A stretch of DNA of 64,000 bases, taken from NCBI RefSeq assembly GCF_030272615.1, contig NC_081405.1, forward strand, positions 474,516,008 to 474,580,007, given 5' to 3'. Position numbers and translations under genes: made by a program. Positions 44,875 to 56,854 of this stretch are shown here, one piece after another. This stretch comes from Cryptomeria japonica. Taxonomy: Eukaryota > Streptophyta > Pinopsida > Cupressales > Cupressaceae. Numbering within the stretch: position 1 is the stretch's first letter; the number at the start of each line of letters is the position of its first letter. The notes under the pieces were generated by a model. It saw only the letters and a list, made by a program, of their open reading frames with translations, was not told the DNA's origin and did not search any database.

Positions 44875-47576
44875 TGAAGGAATACAATGGACCACTAAGA
44901 GGAGGGGTGAATCAGTGGTGATCAATAAAAACTTTGGCTCCTAAAAGATCTAAGCTTTAATAACAATAATCACAAGACTATGAGCAAAGATATTAAACAC
45001 TTGAGCACACACACATAAAAGGCATATCCATAACACAAGAATATACGAGGAAAACCCACAATGGGAAAAAACCTCGGTGATGAATGTTGTTGGAGTCTAC
45101 TGCTCCAATCTAGCCTCACAAGTAAAACTGAGTACAACATTTAGGGCACCAACCCCTATAGTTTATGGGCTACAACCCAAAGGACCACCAACCCCTAGTT
45201 CTGAGCACCCACTCAGATGATTACAATGAGTATAGATTACAAATACAAGTTAAGCACCCAATTACAAATGATATTTTGTAACTCTCAAAGACTTTTCTCT
45301 TGAGATAGACTAAACTCTCATCTTCTCTCTAACCTTAAGTCTCTATCTCAATTCTTCTTCTCTTCTACTCTATTCTCTTCACTATCTCTACCTTCTTTGC
45401 TATTTTGTTTGCTCTAGCTCTGCACTTTTTATCTCAGGTCTCCACCTCTCTTCAATTCATGCTCAGGTCTGCACTACTCATGGCTTAGTTGTTGCACCCT
45501 CTTATCTATTCACGCTTCCACTCTCAATAAAACACACTTCTACAAAACTCTACTCCATTCTAAGCTGCTCTCCTCTATGTTTTGTACACATATCAACACC
45601 CTATTGTCATTTAGTCACAACACTCCTATCTTGTTCATGAGCCCTCTTGTCTTTTCAAAAATAGTCTTCTATTTCTGCTCAAATTTTCTACCTCTCTATG
45701 TGTACAACCCTTAGATCTCTACACTCTGGTCTAACACCCTCATTTTTTGTCTTCTGATTTTCTTTACGACAACCTCCTTCCCTAATCAGCAACATCACAC
45801 ACACACAGACATGCACTCACACTCTGTTCTCTCCTTCCTATTTTTTTTTTGCTCTCTCTCCAACTCACTCTTTTTACCACAATGATTCTTCACCATTCTC
45901 TCACTGCGAGCCAACTACCCCAGTCAGATCATATTCACTGCCCTACGATCTGTAAAAATTCCAATATAGCTTACAAAATCGTTCACTTAGTCAGTTTGTG
46001 TTTGGCCAGTAGACAACTCAAGTTTCCAGATGCACCAACCTATGTTCATGATCAACTTTGAATCTAAGTCGTAGATCTACAAGATTCAACCAAGAGGACT
46101 TGATCATGATCGTCATCGTGGCGGTTCCATGTGCCACATCATCTTTGTGTTCTACTCTGCCTGCTCTGCCACTTGTGCACACAACTCTCCCATCTTAGTT
46201 GCCTCAACTACTATTGTCAAATCTCATCAAAATGCCTCTTCATTCGGTCAACTTTGTATTTGCAAGATGAGTTGCCTCATCTACAATTCTCTAATCTCAA
46301 CTCCTATCCATAAGATCATATTTCCTACATGTTGATCATCTTGAGTTGTGCACCTGTCTTCTACTAGATCGCCATTAATGAATTTGCCATCCTCCTACCC
46401 AAATTAGATCACCAACATCGTCTTTAGTACTTCAGCTCTCCTATTCGACCACTTGGATTACACATGTCATCACTATCATCGCCCAAGTCGCTCTGTCAAT
46501 CCTAATCAGCATCCTTGTAGACCTCTGAGTCTATCATCTTGTAGACATGGCCACAAAGTCGATCACAAACTTCAATTATGTCAAAAAATTACCCTTTCAT
46601 CTTTCCGACGAGTGTCTTCTGATTCACTTTGTACATGCCACGTCCTCAAGTTAGACTTGGTCAAAGCTTCTGTGGACTATCGATTTGCACGGTGGCATGC
46701 TCTGCAAACACATCGAGTTGACAACAAACACCTATGTCGATCTACTCTATCATTTGGATTCCTCTTTCCTCATGTTCATCGTCGTGGTTATCCTGATGTC
46801 GCATTGTTCATTTGCTATCAGAATGACTTTAAGTATCGGGCAAACATCTCACTTCTATTTTGCCTTCACAACCTATCCTGATGACTATGTGATGCCTTTG
46901 ATCCCCTTCGTCGACATGAGTTACTCTAATGAAATCCTCACCTTTGATTTCATATATCGCCATAAGATATCCTGAAGAACAATCTCCATGTTGATAGACC
47001 TTATCGACATAGGTATTCCGAAGTTCAAACTCCACGGTGACAAACTTCATCAGCATATGTTATTCTAATGATTTACCCAAGAGGTCTTCTCCACATTTAC
47101 CTCCATCAAGATAGATATACCAATCTTGAATGTGATCTGATGATGTTTGCATCGACATAGAGTATCTTGATAAGAAGATGTTGGGATAGTTTGGTCTATC
47201 AGCATAGTTGAAATTAGTCATTCCACCTTCAATAGCTACTTCAATAGGTAGCTTGCTTTGTTATTCGGTATAGCTATCCTGATCTGACAGAACAAAAAAT
47301 CCACACAACCCGACATCGGCCTGACTTATGCCGACAACAATTTCCTCCACACAACTTGGTATTGGCATAGTTATTCTGATACAACTTCAAGCAAAAATTT
47401 GAGGAGCAACTTCCAAATCGGCTGAGTTATCCCACTATGATCACTGACTAAACTTGGAAGAGCAAAAATGATCATCGGTATTATTTTGATCTCTTCTACA
47501 ACCTGCAACACTTCTTCTTTGCATCCTCAAGGCATCCCTGCAACACTTATTGACATCAATGACAATAATGCCAACA
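44875..47576 (-). mobile_element. Long copia-type solo LTR (2,702 bp), TSD ATACG
   Basis: ATACG flanks it exactly at 44870-44874 and 47577-47581. On the plus strand it starts TGAAGG and ends GCCAACA; on the minus strand it starts TGTTGGCATTATTGTCATTGATGTCAA. The covarying stem is at 44891-44919 around AGAGGAGGGGTGAA. The inside is pyrimidine-rich on the plus strand and has no element domain. It is nearly twice the length of the other copia-type LTRs here. Confidence 0.88.
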
Positions 47577-47581
47577 ATACG

Positions 47582-48845
47582 TGCGCCAAAAATATATGAA
47601 ACACTCCGCAAATAGAATACAAAACAAAAACGATCATGAGCCATCCTGGCCACTCTAAATCACTCTATGACATCATCAAGTAGCATAGGAACACGATAAA
47701 AGATAAATCAAAGAAATATAAGATTCACAAGTTCAGACAAGTCAAAAAAACTTCCTGGTCTTAATTTCCAAAAGTGAGAATGTTGTTTTTAAAGGACAAT
47801 CATGTTGTCTGGTTTCAAGGAATGCAGTACCCCGTCTAAGATAGGACACAGTCTGGTTTCAAGTATAGAACACCCTATATAAGACCTATGATAATGTTGT
47901 CGAAGGACCGATAATATTGATGTTGGTTGATTGATAAGACAATTTGACCAGTTTGATTGCTTGATTGGTTGAGCAGTTCATCTGTTAATGCGTGATTTGC
48001 TAAGCGCAATGTTTATCATGTTTTTGTCTGATATCCGCTCAAATGTTTGTCTATGTACAAAAGAGATAATTTATTGACGAGATGAAATGCAAGTGATTGT
48101 TTTTGTATTTTGATGTTTTCCATTTTTTTAGGGTTTTTTTGAGTTTTTTTAATTTTTTATGCTTTTTTTAGAACATTTAAAAAAAAAAATTGGATTTTTT
48201 TAGGACATTTTGCAACAAAAAAATTTGTATTATTTCAGGACATTTTTAAAAAAAAAATTGTAATTTTTTTAGGACTTTATTTGATTTTTAGGGATTTTTT
48301 CAAGACTATTTGATTTTTAGGGATTTTTTCAGGACTTTATTTGATTTTTATGGATTTTTTCAGGACTTTATAAGTTATGTACATGTCATAGCCTCTGAGA
48401 TGTTCACTATGATAACTTCATCAATTGATCATGACAAGGGATGTGCACCCAAGTGAGGTCTAAAATATCTATAGTAACCATGTCAGAAAACATATGTACA
48501 AGGATTGGCAATTAACAAAAAAAGACATTGATGTTGACCAATCACAAGCTTGGAGAAGGACACTGGGTCAAATCAGAATGGATAGGCATGATAGAGCTTT
48601 ATGCTATATACAGAGAGAATCATGATAGACAACGGAGCGACGAACTTGCTACACGTGGCACCTGTTTGCCAGGTTTTCGCCACGGTACTTGCCCAAAGTG
48701 CTTGTTTGCCAGGTTTTCACTAGAGGGCGAATGATTTTTCTTTACTATTTGTGCATTTTATTTTCTTTTTTCTTTTTTTTCTTTTTTGTATTTTCACTTT
48801 TTTTGTCATTTTTCAAGATCATATTGAAGAACTGCTAAAAGAAAC
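47582..48845 (-). other. Gypsy 3' internal region with T-rich minisatellite
   Basis: This non-coding stretch lies downstream of the integrase. At 48110-48375 it holds T-rich units containing GGGATTTTTTCAGGACTTTA, repeated with a ~30-35 bp period. CTTGTTTGCCAGGTTTTC occurs in two related copies near 48660 and 48700. Confidence 0.5.
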
Positions 48846-49665
48846 CTATGTATAATACTTCTTGAGGTGCATGCTATTCATAGGATCTGATAGTGGTTCT
48901 CCCTCCATGGTTGCAAGATGATAAGCACTTGAACCATATGTTGTAGTTACGATGAAAGAGCCAACCCAAATAGGTTCAAATTTTCCTTTGATGATCTCAG
49001 TAGATTGTGAATTCTTAGGGTTGGCTTTTAGGACCATGTCTCCCACTTCGAAGTGTCGTCCTTTGACTTTCTTGTTATAGGTGCGACATAGACATTTTTG
49101 ATATGCTTGCAAATGTGTCAAAGTTGTCTAATGCCTTTCATCTAGCATTTCAAGATGATGCAACCTAGAAACTCTGTATGCTTCATCATCTACTAGGTGT
49201 TGTGAGGAGACTCGTAGGGATGGAATCTCAACCTCCAAAGGTAAGATAACTTCTGCACCATACACCAAAGAGTAAGGTGTTGCACTAGTAGGGGTATGGA
49301 TAAAAGTGTGATAGGCCCATAAAGTTGGATTTAACTGCACATGCCTATCTCTGCTAGCATCATTGACCACCTTTCTGAGTATCTTGATAATGGTTTTATT
49401 GGATGCCTCAGCTTGGCCATTACTCTGTGGATAATAGGGACTTGAGAAATGATGTTGGATGTGAAACTTCTCACAGAGTTCTCAAACATCTTTATTTTTG
49501 AATGGACGACCATTGTCTATGACTATTACAAGAGGGACCCCATATTGGGATATGATATAGTTCAGATTGAATTTAGAAATTTGTGTGCTAGTGATATAAG
49601 TCATGGGTATAGCCTCAATTCATTTTGTAAAGTATTATGTGGTCGTTATGATAAACTATACATAA
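48846..49665 (-). pseudogene. Ty3/gypsy integrase remnant (core and C-terminus)
   Basis: Integrase inserts element cDNA into the genome. On the minus strand, with a stop at ITTT*YFTK and a TGA after FKNKDV, the core reads IEAIPM, YIISQYGVPLVIVIDNG (second Asp), then FHIQHHFSSPYYPQSNGQAEASNK (split here for length; it carries the catalytic Glu), RDRHVQLNPTLWAYH and TPTSATPYSLVYGAE. A second frame gives the C-terminal RTYNKKVKGRHFEVGDMVLK block. The upstream RT part is absent, cut at about 49670. Confidence 0.85.
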
Positions 49666-49689
49666 TTAGACGTGTGGCACATTCTCCTT

Positions 49690-50567
49690 CCTTGCACACT
49701 CTTCTAGACCCTGAACAACTTGATTATAATCCAACTCTATACTTTTACTTGCTGATAAATGAATTCATGTGAGGCCTTAACTTGGGTAGATTTATGAAAC
49801 CTTAGATTTCCCTTTATATCTTGAATCCCTGTCACATCTATAAATATGACCATGACACATACTTATCATTGTCTTAACATTTGGCTTGGTTTGCAACATA
49901 CTAGGAGCATGGACACTCCCGTTAGGCTAGTTAGCAATAGGTCGCAAGTATCTTTCTTAGGAAACATCTCAGACATGCACCTTCAATGCATGATTGGGAG
50001 GGCTAGTCACATGTTCATTGCTGCCATAAAATGGGTCTTGGGGGAAGATTTTGTTGGTGCAGAGGATAGATATCACGTCAACACGGACATCTATTTGTGT
50101 TTCGTCGCTTCTCTATTGGACATTAGAATAGATGAAAAACCCATCACCCATCTTATTGAGTTGATCTTCCCTGAAACATACTTAGGTGTGTTGGATGAAG
50201 TGGTATGTTTCATTGTGCCGCTTTTGGGGCTTCCCATGGCTTCAAACCTGAGGCGCTTCGTTGATATCTTTGAAAGGGTTCAGTGGCATCCATTTGTTTT
50301 TGGTTTTAAAACTATGACACAATCTCAACACCGCTATTGTGTTGAACGTGTTGTTGATTTCCTTCTTCACCTACACTTCTTGGTACCATCAGAGGGCACT
50401 ACTTAGTATTCTAATTTTTGGGATTACATATTCCCAAGAGTTCTGACTCTTGACGAGCCTCCCCAGCTGATAACAGTTGCACTTCTATCTGACTCTGACT
50501 CCGACTATGTGGTGGAGGATGAAACCAAAACAAAAGAGTACAAAGAAGATAAGGAGGACAATGATTG
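49690..50567 (+). pseudogene. Antisense coding remnant between two gypsy pol regions
   Basis: I do not recognise the product. Plus-strand reading gives LDPEQLDYNPTLYFYLLINE, RFMKP, YILNPCHIYKYDHDTYLSLS, then after a frame change a clean stretch from 49915 to 50403 (FLGNISDMHLQCMIGRASHM, IAAIKWVLGEDFVGAEDRYH, PFVFGFKTMTQSQHRYCVER). One TAG at 50404 is followed in frame by about 50 more residues with an acidic SDSDSDYVVEDE tail and a TGA at 50565-50567. It lies just downstream of the gypsy integrase and on the opposite strand, as do the antisense extra ORFs known from some Tat-group elements. That link is inference. Confidence 0.55.
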
Positions 50568-50851
50568 ATAAACATTGTTGCCTACCATAAAATAGTAAGA
50601 AAGGCCTAAGAGCCTCTTTTTCTTATATTTATGTAAAAACAACAATACATAATATAATATGATATTTTGCCTTTATGTCACCACGTCTCTTTTGCTTCTC
50701 AAAGATGTACTTGTTATCCTTACTTGTTTCTTCCTAGCTCAAGGCTTTCACTTAAATTTTAAGAGCTCAAATAATTCTAGACTTAGGACAAAAAAAACCT
50801 CTGGGAAAATAAAGAATACATTATTTACAATATTTACACAAAGCTAAGCAA
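50568..50851. other. Spacer between antisense remnant and gypsy pol
   Basis: AT-rich non-coding text between the end of the plus-strand coding remnant and the end of the minus-strand integrase. No terminal repeat is seen. Confidence 0.4.
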
Positions 50852-52110
50852 CTAAGGCTTAATTGAAGAGTTTACTTGATGGATCCCATTGACCAGGATC
50901 TCTAATAGTTCACCTTGCATTTTTTCTAGCACAAAAGCATTATATTCCTTACACTCAAGAATGTGGAATGGACCTTCCCACAAACTGTCAAATTTTGCAT
51001 GTTGACCTAGCTTAGTTGCTTGTTCGTTGTATTTCAAGACAAGGTCTCTGCATTTTAAACCAGGATCTGAACTCTTCTTGTCGAACCACTTATTGATAAT
51101 TTTAGAGAGAATCAAAAGCCTTTTCCCTCTTCTCCTACAATTCTAGGAGATTTTCCAACCTTACCTCCATGTGTTCATTTTCCTCTAATTCTAGAGACTT
51201 CAGAAGCTACAAGGCTAGAATCTCTAGCAAGACTGGGAATCACATTTCCTTTCCATATACAAGTTCGTATGGAGAATTCTTTAGCACTTGCTTAGGGGTC
51301 AGTCAATTTTCCCATAGTGCATTCTTCAAGTGATCATGTCATTCTCTCTTATATTCAGCTCAAATTCTTTTAATGAGTCGAATCAATTTTTTTTGTTAGT
51401 TGACTCGGCTAAACCATTTCCTTGTGGGTAATAGTTCAAGGAAGTTTTTAGGTAAATACCATGGCTGAGAGCGAACTGGGTAAACTTGGAACCTGTAAAT
51501 TCTTTGGCATTAACTGATATTATGGTTTTCAGTGGACCAAACCTCGCAACCAACTCCTCTAAGAAGCTCAATATCTCAGTTTTTGTTGCATTCTTTAGCA
51601 GAGTCACCTCCGTCCATCTTGTGAAATAATCTATGGTGGTGAGAATCCATTTATGGCCAGCGAAAGATGACAATTTGATCATTCCTATGAAATCCAACTC
51701 CCATTGAGAAAAAGGCTCATCCACTACTATAGGCTTGAGAGACATAGTTGGGTTTCTACGTCTTCCAACGTAAAACTCACATTCCTTGCATTCATGGGTA
51801 AGAGCATGCACATATTTGAATAATGAAGGCCAATAACACCCTACTTTGGTAATTTTAATAGTGATGGTTTGAGTTGAGAAGTGACCCCCTGTGAGGCTAT
51901 TGTGAAATTCATGGAGAATTCTCTCAGCTTGTTGCTTGTCCACACAACGGAGTAGAACTCCATCAAAATTCCTTTTGAACAAGACCCGTTCGAGCAATCG
52001 GTAATCGCCGCTTTGCAATCTATAAAACCTTTTCTTCTCCAGGGGAAGATCTGGGGGGAAACTTCAAGTTTGCATGAAGGCCTTCCTATCAGTGATCCAA
52101 CTCCTTTCAT
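50852..52110 (-). pseudogene. Ty3/gypsy integrase of the long polyprotein remnant
   Basis: The zinc-binding domain is readable (HEFHNSLTGGHFS, then CKECEFY, an HHCC pattern) at about 51900-51770. The catalytic core follows with WELDFIGMI (first Asp). The second Asp is replaced by Val in IISVNAKEFTG, where ISDNAKEF is expected. YYPQGNGLAESTNK carries the Glu. A gap and frame breaks between 51383 and 51115 precede the C-terminal part (LVLKYNEQATKLGQH, LWEGPFHI) at 51115-50852. The Val change alone would abolish catalysis. Confidence 0.85.
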
Positions 52111-52150
52111 CTGGGTCCACGCGTGTCAACACCATTTCATCTTGTGTCAC

Positions 52151-53360
52151 CTATGAAGTCTTAGGCTCTTGAGCTATGTATTCATAGAGGCCTTTCCCAT
52201 GGATCACCTTGGTAGGTTTGACATTGATGTTATATTCTGGGATCTTAGTAATCTGGTTGGCTCTCTTTTCTATAATTTCTCCTTCCATTATGTACTCATG
52301 AACTGTGGAGTGAGCCAGATAAACAGTTGTCTTATTACAGACAGTAAAATGCATGAACTTCTTTAAGCCTTTCACTATTGCAAAACCTTGCCTTTCCATA
52401 AAGTTGTACTTGGTCTCATGCTCTTTTAATGTTTTTGAATAAAAGACAATTGGATGTTCTCCCTTGCCCTCTACATCTTTCTGTGTCATCACAACAGTAA
52501 TACTAAATTTTTTGGCATAAGCATACATTAGGATATCTTTGGACATATCTGGATTAACTAGGAATAAGGTGGATGAAATGACTTTCTTAATCTTTTTGAA
52601 TGCTTCCTTGGCCTTAGGGGTCCACTTGAAATGCAGATATTTCTTTAGCATAAGAGTGATGGGCCTTACCATCCCAGTAAAGTTAGATATGAAGTGGTTG
52701 ATGAAATTAATTTTCCCCACAAAAGACCGAATGCCCTTTTTATTTACAGGCAGGGGAAGGTCCTTGATAGCCTTTACATGGTCTAGATCAATTGACACTC
52801 CTTCCTTGGACACTACATGTCCTAATAGCTTTCCTTGAGGGACTCTGAAGATACATTTCTTTGGGTTTAAAGAAACCCCAAACTCTAGGCATTTCTGGAA
52901 TACCAACTCTAGTTGGTGAAAATGATCTTCTTTATGCTTTCAAAACACTGTTAAATCATCTAGGTAAATGAGAATGATCTTGTTAATCAGCTCCCAAAAA
53001 TCTATGTCCACGGCTCTTTGAAACGTTTATCTAGCATTAAACAATTCAAATGGCTTCTTTTGGTAGGCAAAAGTTCCCCATTTGGTGGTGAATATGGTTT
53101 TATGCTGATCCTCCAGTTTGACAAGGATCTGATTATATCCAGAGAAGTTGTCAAGCATAGAGAACATCTTTGACCCTACTATTGTGTGCAAAATTTGTTC
53201 CATGGGAGGCAAAGGGTAATTGTCCTTTAAGGATTCTCTAATAAGGTCCTGAAAATCCACACAGAGACGAATGTCTCTATTCTTCTTTTGAACCAGTACT
53301 AGGTCAGATTCCCAAGTACTATGCTTGATCGGATAAACGATTCGGGATTCAATTAGTTTT
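52151..53360 (-). pseudogene. Ty3/gypsy reverse transcriptase and RNase H
   Basis: The RT N-terminal part (53260-53027) has NYPLPPMEQIL, SMLDNFSGYNQI (catalytic Asp) and FTTKWGTFAYQKKPFEL. After a stop the frame goes on as LIYLDDLTVF with the YLDD catalytic motif intact at 52966-52955. The thumb/connection and RNase H region is open from 52906 to 52151 (SLNPKKCIF, GKLLGHVVSKEGV, FKWTPKAKEAF, VFYSKTLKEHETKYNFMERQ). Stops around 53027 and 52910 break the polyprotein. Confidence 0.88.
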
Positions 53361-54300
53361 TATAACTCTTGTGACATCAGGGACTCAATTTTCAAATTCA
53401 ACAGACATTGCTTTTGTCGGATAGGTTTTGCCCCTTGAGTTAGCTCAATAGTGTGTTGTATTACCTCTAGATTGTAACCTTTGAGCTCATCATATGACCA
53501 TGCAATCAGTCCTACGTATTCATCGCAGAAATGAATCAACCTATCCTTATCATGTTGAGGGACAATTTTTCCCACCTTGAGCTTCCGCCCATCTCTAACT
53601 TGGAGTTTGGTAAAATTTCCCTTATCTGCGGTGAATTTCCTTTTGTCATTTCTTGCATCCTTATAATCAAAAAGGGTTTCCAAAGAGATCAAACCTTTCG
53701 GGAGTTTATTTGACTTCAACTGGATTAATTGATCGCCATATGCCTCAGCAACCTTGGGTTGTAGTTGATCTACAAATTCACTAGATAGTTGTATGAACAT
53801 GGCCACATGTTCATCATTTTCAAAGACTTTCCAGTGTACGTCATTGTCTAGTATAGCTGGTCTGAGGATCACCTAAATTAAATGTTTATTCTCTAGCAGT
53901 TCAAAGGCTGAGGCCATACAATCAACAACTTCATTCTTCCTCTGGGGGATTCTTTGAATATTGAAAGCGTCAAAGCTCTCGATTAGATCCCAAACTTGAT
54001 GGCGGTATGAACGCATGCAAACATGCTCTGTAGTTGATATTACTCGAACTTGTTGCACTACTAGCTCATAATCTCCCAAAACTCTTAGTTGTTTGACTCC
54101 TAGACGTTCTGCAAGACTCAAAACATGTACTAAGCCTTCGTATTTTGCTTCATTGTTAGAATAGGTAAATTGGAGGCAAAAATACCTTAGAATCTGCTCT
54201 CCAGAAGGGGATATTAGGCAAATGCCTACTTCGAACCCGGTTTTGCTTCTCACACCTTCGAAGTGTAGGGTCCAAAGCTTAGAAGTAAGTTATTCCTTTT
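53360..54300 (-). pseudogene. Second (archaeal-type) RNase H and linker, upstream of RT
   Basis: At 54285-53873 the minus strand reads LHFEGVRSKTGFEVG, SNNEAKYEGLVHVLSLAERL, LRVLGDYELVVQQVR and DAFNIQRIPQRKNEVVDCMA, the pattern of the additional RNase H of plant Tat-group gypsy elements. The first catalytic Asp (FDG) is Glu (FEG); the Glu of YEG, the Asp of GDYE and the last Asp (VVD) are kept. A linker (53872-53360: HWKVFENDEHV, LPKGLISLETLFD, GLIAWSYDELKGYN) leads straight into RT, so the order is PR-aRNH-RT-RH-IN. Confidence 0.8.
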
Positions 54301-55014
54301 GCTTTTCTATATCTTGTGGATCTTTTGACACTAGGAATTATCTGATCATCATCAAAGATTACGTATGTCCCATTTTCGGTGGCGTGATAATTCCCATATG
54401 GATCTACATCTATGAATTCATTGAGGAAAACTTCTTGCTCTAGGGACCAATCTTTGGTTAGTTCTTCATCTTCTAATAGCTCTATGCACTTCATTTCACG
54501 TCCTGAAATGGATGTATGGGTAGCTTCAAAATTGATCATGGCATCGTCAGCTACATGCTCGACATGTAAAATCTTGGACAATATTTTCAACTTGGCCCCA
54601 TGTTTGGTTCTAATGATAAGGTGAGACCAATCTAAAGAGAGATATCCCCCCACTTTTATGGTAAACTCTCTGGACAAACAAAGACCAAAAATAGGAGGAA
54701 TGTCAATGACTGCTACCTCTTGAGTTACAGTGATACTAGGACAAGCGAATAAGGTGAGCGGGAGGCTTTTTAATTATACCCATGGTCTGGACTTTGTTAC
54801 CATCTAATTGCATGACTCCTCTATTCACGGGCTCATATTCTAACTTCAAAACCTTTACTATTTTCTTGGGCATCACAGTGGTGCTAGCACCGGAATCAGT
54901 CATTGAATTATGGAGTAACTTATCCCCAACAATAAGAGTTAAGAAGAATGGATTGGGTTTCAGCGTACCTTCCCTTATGTTGGCATGGGCCTCTGGGCTT
55001 TCATTGGTTAGCAC
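54301..55014 (-). pseudogene. Gypsy aspartic protease and following linker
   Basis: The protease part (55014-54736) carries the active-site motif TDSGASTTVMP and a flap-like RGVMQLDGNKVQTMG. A stop or frame change near 54735 separates it from an open linker (54677-54279) that begins SREFTIKVGGYLSLDWSHLI, which corresponds to the C-terminal protease end in related elements, and an acidic LEDEELTKDWSLEQEVFLNE stretch. It sits between gag and the additional RNase H. Confidence 0.75.
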
Positions 55015-56854
55015 TGTGGATGTTCATGATTGGCCTCCCAACTCAGGGTCTTTATCTTTTGTGTACATAGAGTTGGCAGGATGCTTTTCTGCTTCACCAA
55101 GCACTTCCCATAGGCAATTTTTTTGCTCTGGAATAGCAAGAATATCCCTGGAGACATGTTTGTAGGAGCTCTCTTCAATTGTTCTACTATGTTGATAATT
55201 TTAGGTACATGAGCTTTTGTTTCTTTAGCCTTGTATGGTATGAAATATTTGGGTCTTTGGAAATTAGTGATCATCACAGGTTGCTCTTCAGATCTCTCCA
55301 CACTAACTTTTGGTTGGTGCATCATAGGTTCTCCCGTGAATCGACATTTTGAGTGGAGGTTATAATCGGACTGAACTTGAGGCATTTTTGAAGACGACGC
55401 AGGGGCATCGTTTGTGAGTATTGTCTCTTCATCTTCCATCCATGAAAAGAGAGCATGGTCTAGAGCAATTTTGGCTTCTTGCTCCATCGACAAGTCTTGC
55501 TTTTGGGCTATAAGTGTAGCATTATCCATCCTTGGAGAAGCATATACATCAGCATCAGGGTTCATTCCTTGACTCCTCTTCTCAACAACCTTCTACTATA
55601 AGTTTCCCAATGGACAATTTTGTGGCTTATTGATGTCATTGCGAAGAAAACACCAAGAATTGGTATCATCCACTAAATTATTCTGGTCAGTGATCAACTC
55701 CTTGTTGTTAATTGGGAGGTATAGCTTGCAAAGGGGTAGGTATAGGTACAAGATGGTTGTTCGATTGACCTTGATTGGCTCTTACGCTACCTTGATACTG
55801 ATTTTGCTGGTAAGGGGGTCTCCCTCCTTCATAGTTTTGAAAAGGAGGCCTGGCAAGTGGAGCTTGTTGCCTCTTCCAGTTGATAATCTCATTCGAAAAG
55901 GTTCTGAGTGAACTTTTCATATCGTTTACTTTTGCAAATAGAGCAGAAGGCACGAAAGTGCTTGCTTGTTGAGAATTTGGGTAGACATACATAGATTATG
56001 GGGCAGATGTGCTTGGAGATGATGACTCAAGCATTTGGGTTTTCAACTTGAGAAATATTGGCAAGGGTGGCCTTAGAGGAAGCTTTCTTGCATCAATTAG
56101 ATTGTTCTCCATTCAGACCACTAGCTCATAAGTGTTCGAAAGAGTATTACCTCCCAAAGACTGGATCATAACAAATATATCAAAGTTGAAAGCCTTCAGG
56201 TAAAACACAAAAGTCATATCTGTAGGAGGGCGAGTAGATATGGGTATTCTTTGCCAAGTCTTTTGGAATCTGGGTTGAAATCTGTCACAACCTCTTGGGG
56301 AGCCCTTTTTATTGTTATCAACTACTGCAACAAAGAAGATTTATATCCTTTTTCGGTGAAACATTCAAAGAAATGATCTCCTAATAGATATCAATCTCCT
56401 TTCAAATTTGGTGGGAGAGATCTATATCAATCTTGGGCGTTTCCTTTAAAAGAAGCTACACAAAATCTCAATGCCACATTTTATTGTGTGACATTGTGTA
56501 CAATGCATACATCGGCTACATCTTCCAAATGTTCCCCTAGAGTTTTAGAGTCCTCTCCAATGAATTTTGGCAATGATATTAATGCAGAAGTCAGAATGAC
56601 ATCCCACTGAGTGGGGGGAACAAACGCAATAAGAGGTCTGTCAGTATTCCAAGTGACAAAATTCTTTTGAGGTTGTGCTGCCATTGGTGCAGGAATGAAT
56701 TGGATTGGGATTTGTGTCCTTCTTGAGTGGTTGTTTGGACAACTACTAGGGGTGGTAATAATAAGCTTGGGTTCGATGCAGTTTGGCTCCTAGTAATGGG
56801 TCTATGGCTCATATATCCACTTTTAAAATAAGCAAATAAAGTCCCACCAGGCAT
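55008..56854 (-). pseudogene. Gag and gag-protease linker of the long gypsy remnant
   Basis: The N-terminus (56854) starts MPGGTLFAYFK and has RPITRSQTASNPS; in another frame FVPPTQWDVILTSALISLPK and FIGEDSKTLGEHLEDVADVC match the plant gypsy capsid start. A middle part of the capsid is heavily decayed. A Pro/Gln/Asn-rich C-terminal part is open at 55992-55708 (RPPFQNYEGGRPPYQQNQYQ). A linker (55565-55008) ends just before the protease. No zinc knuckle was found. Confidence 0.7.

Noticed and set aside
45849-46975. Plus-strand frames of up to 142 codons in the 2.7-kb solo LTR
   Set aside because: They lie in pyrimidine-rich LTR sequence, are His/Ser/Leu-rich and have no domain; chance openness is likelier.
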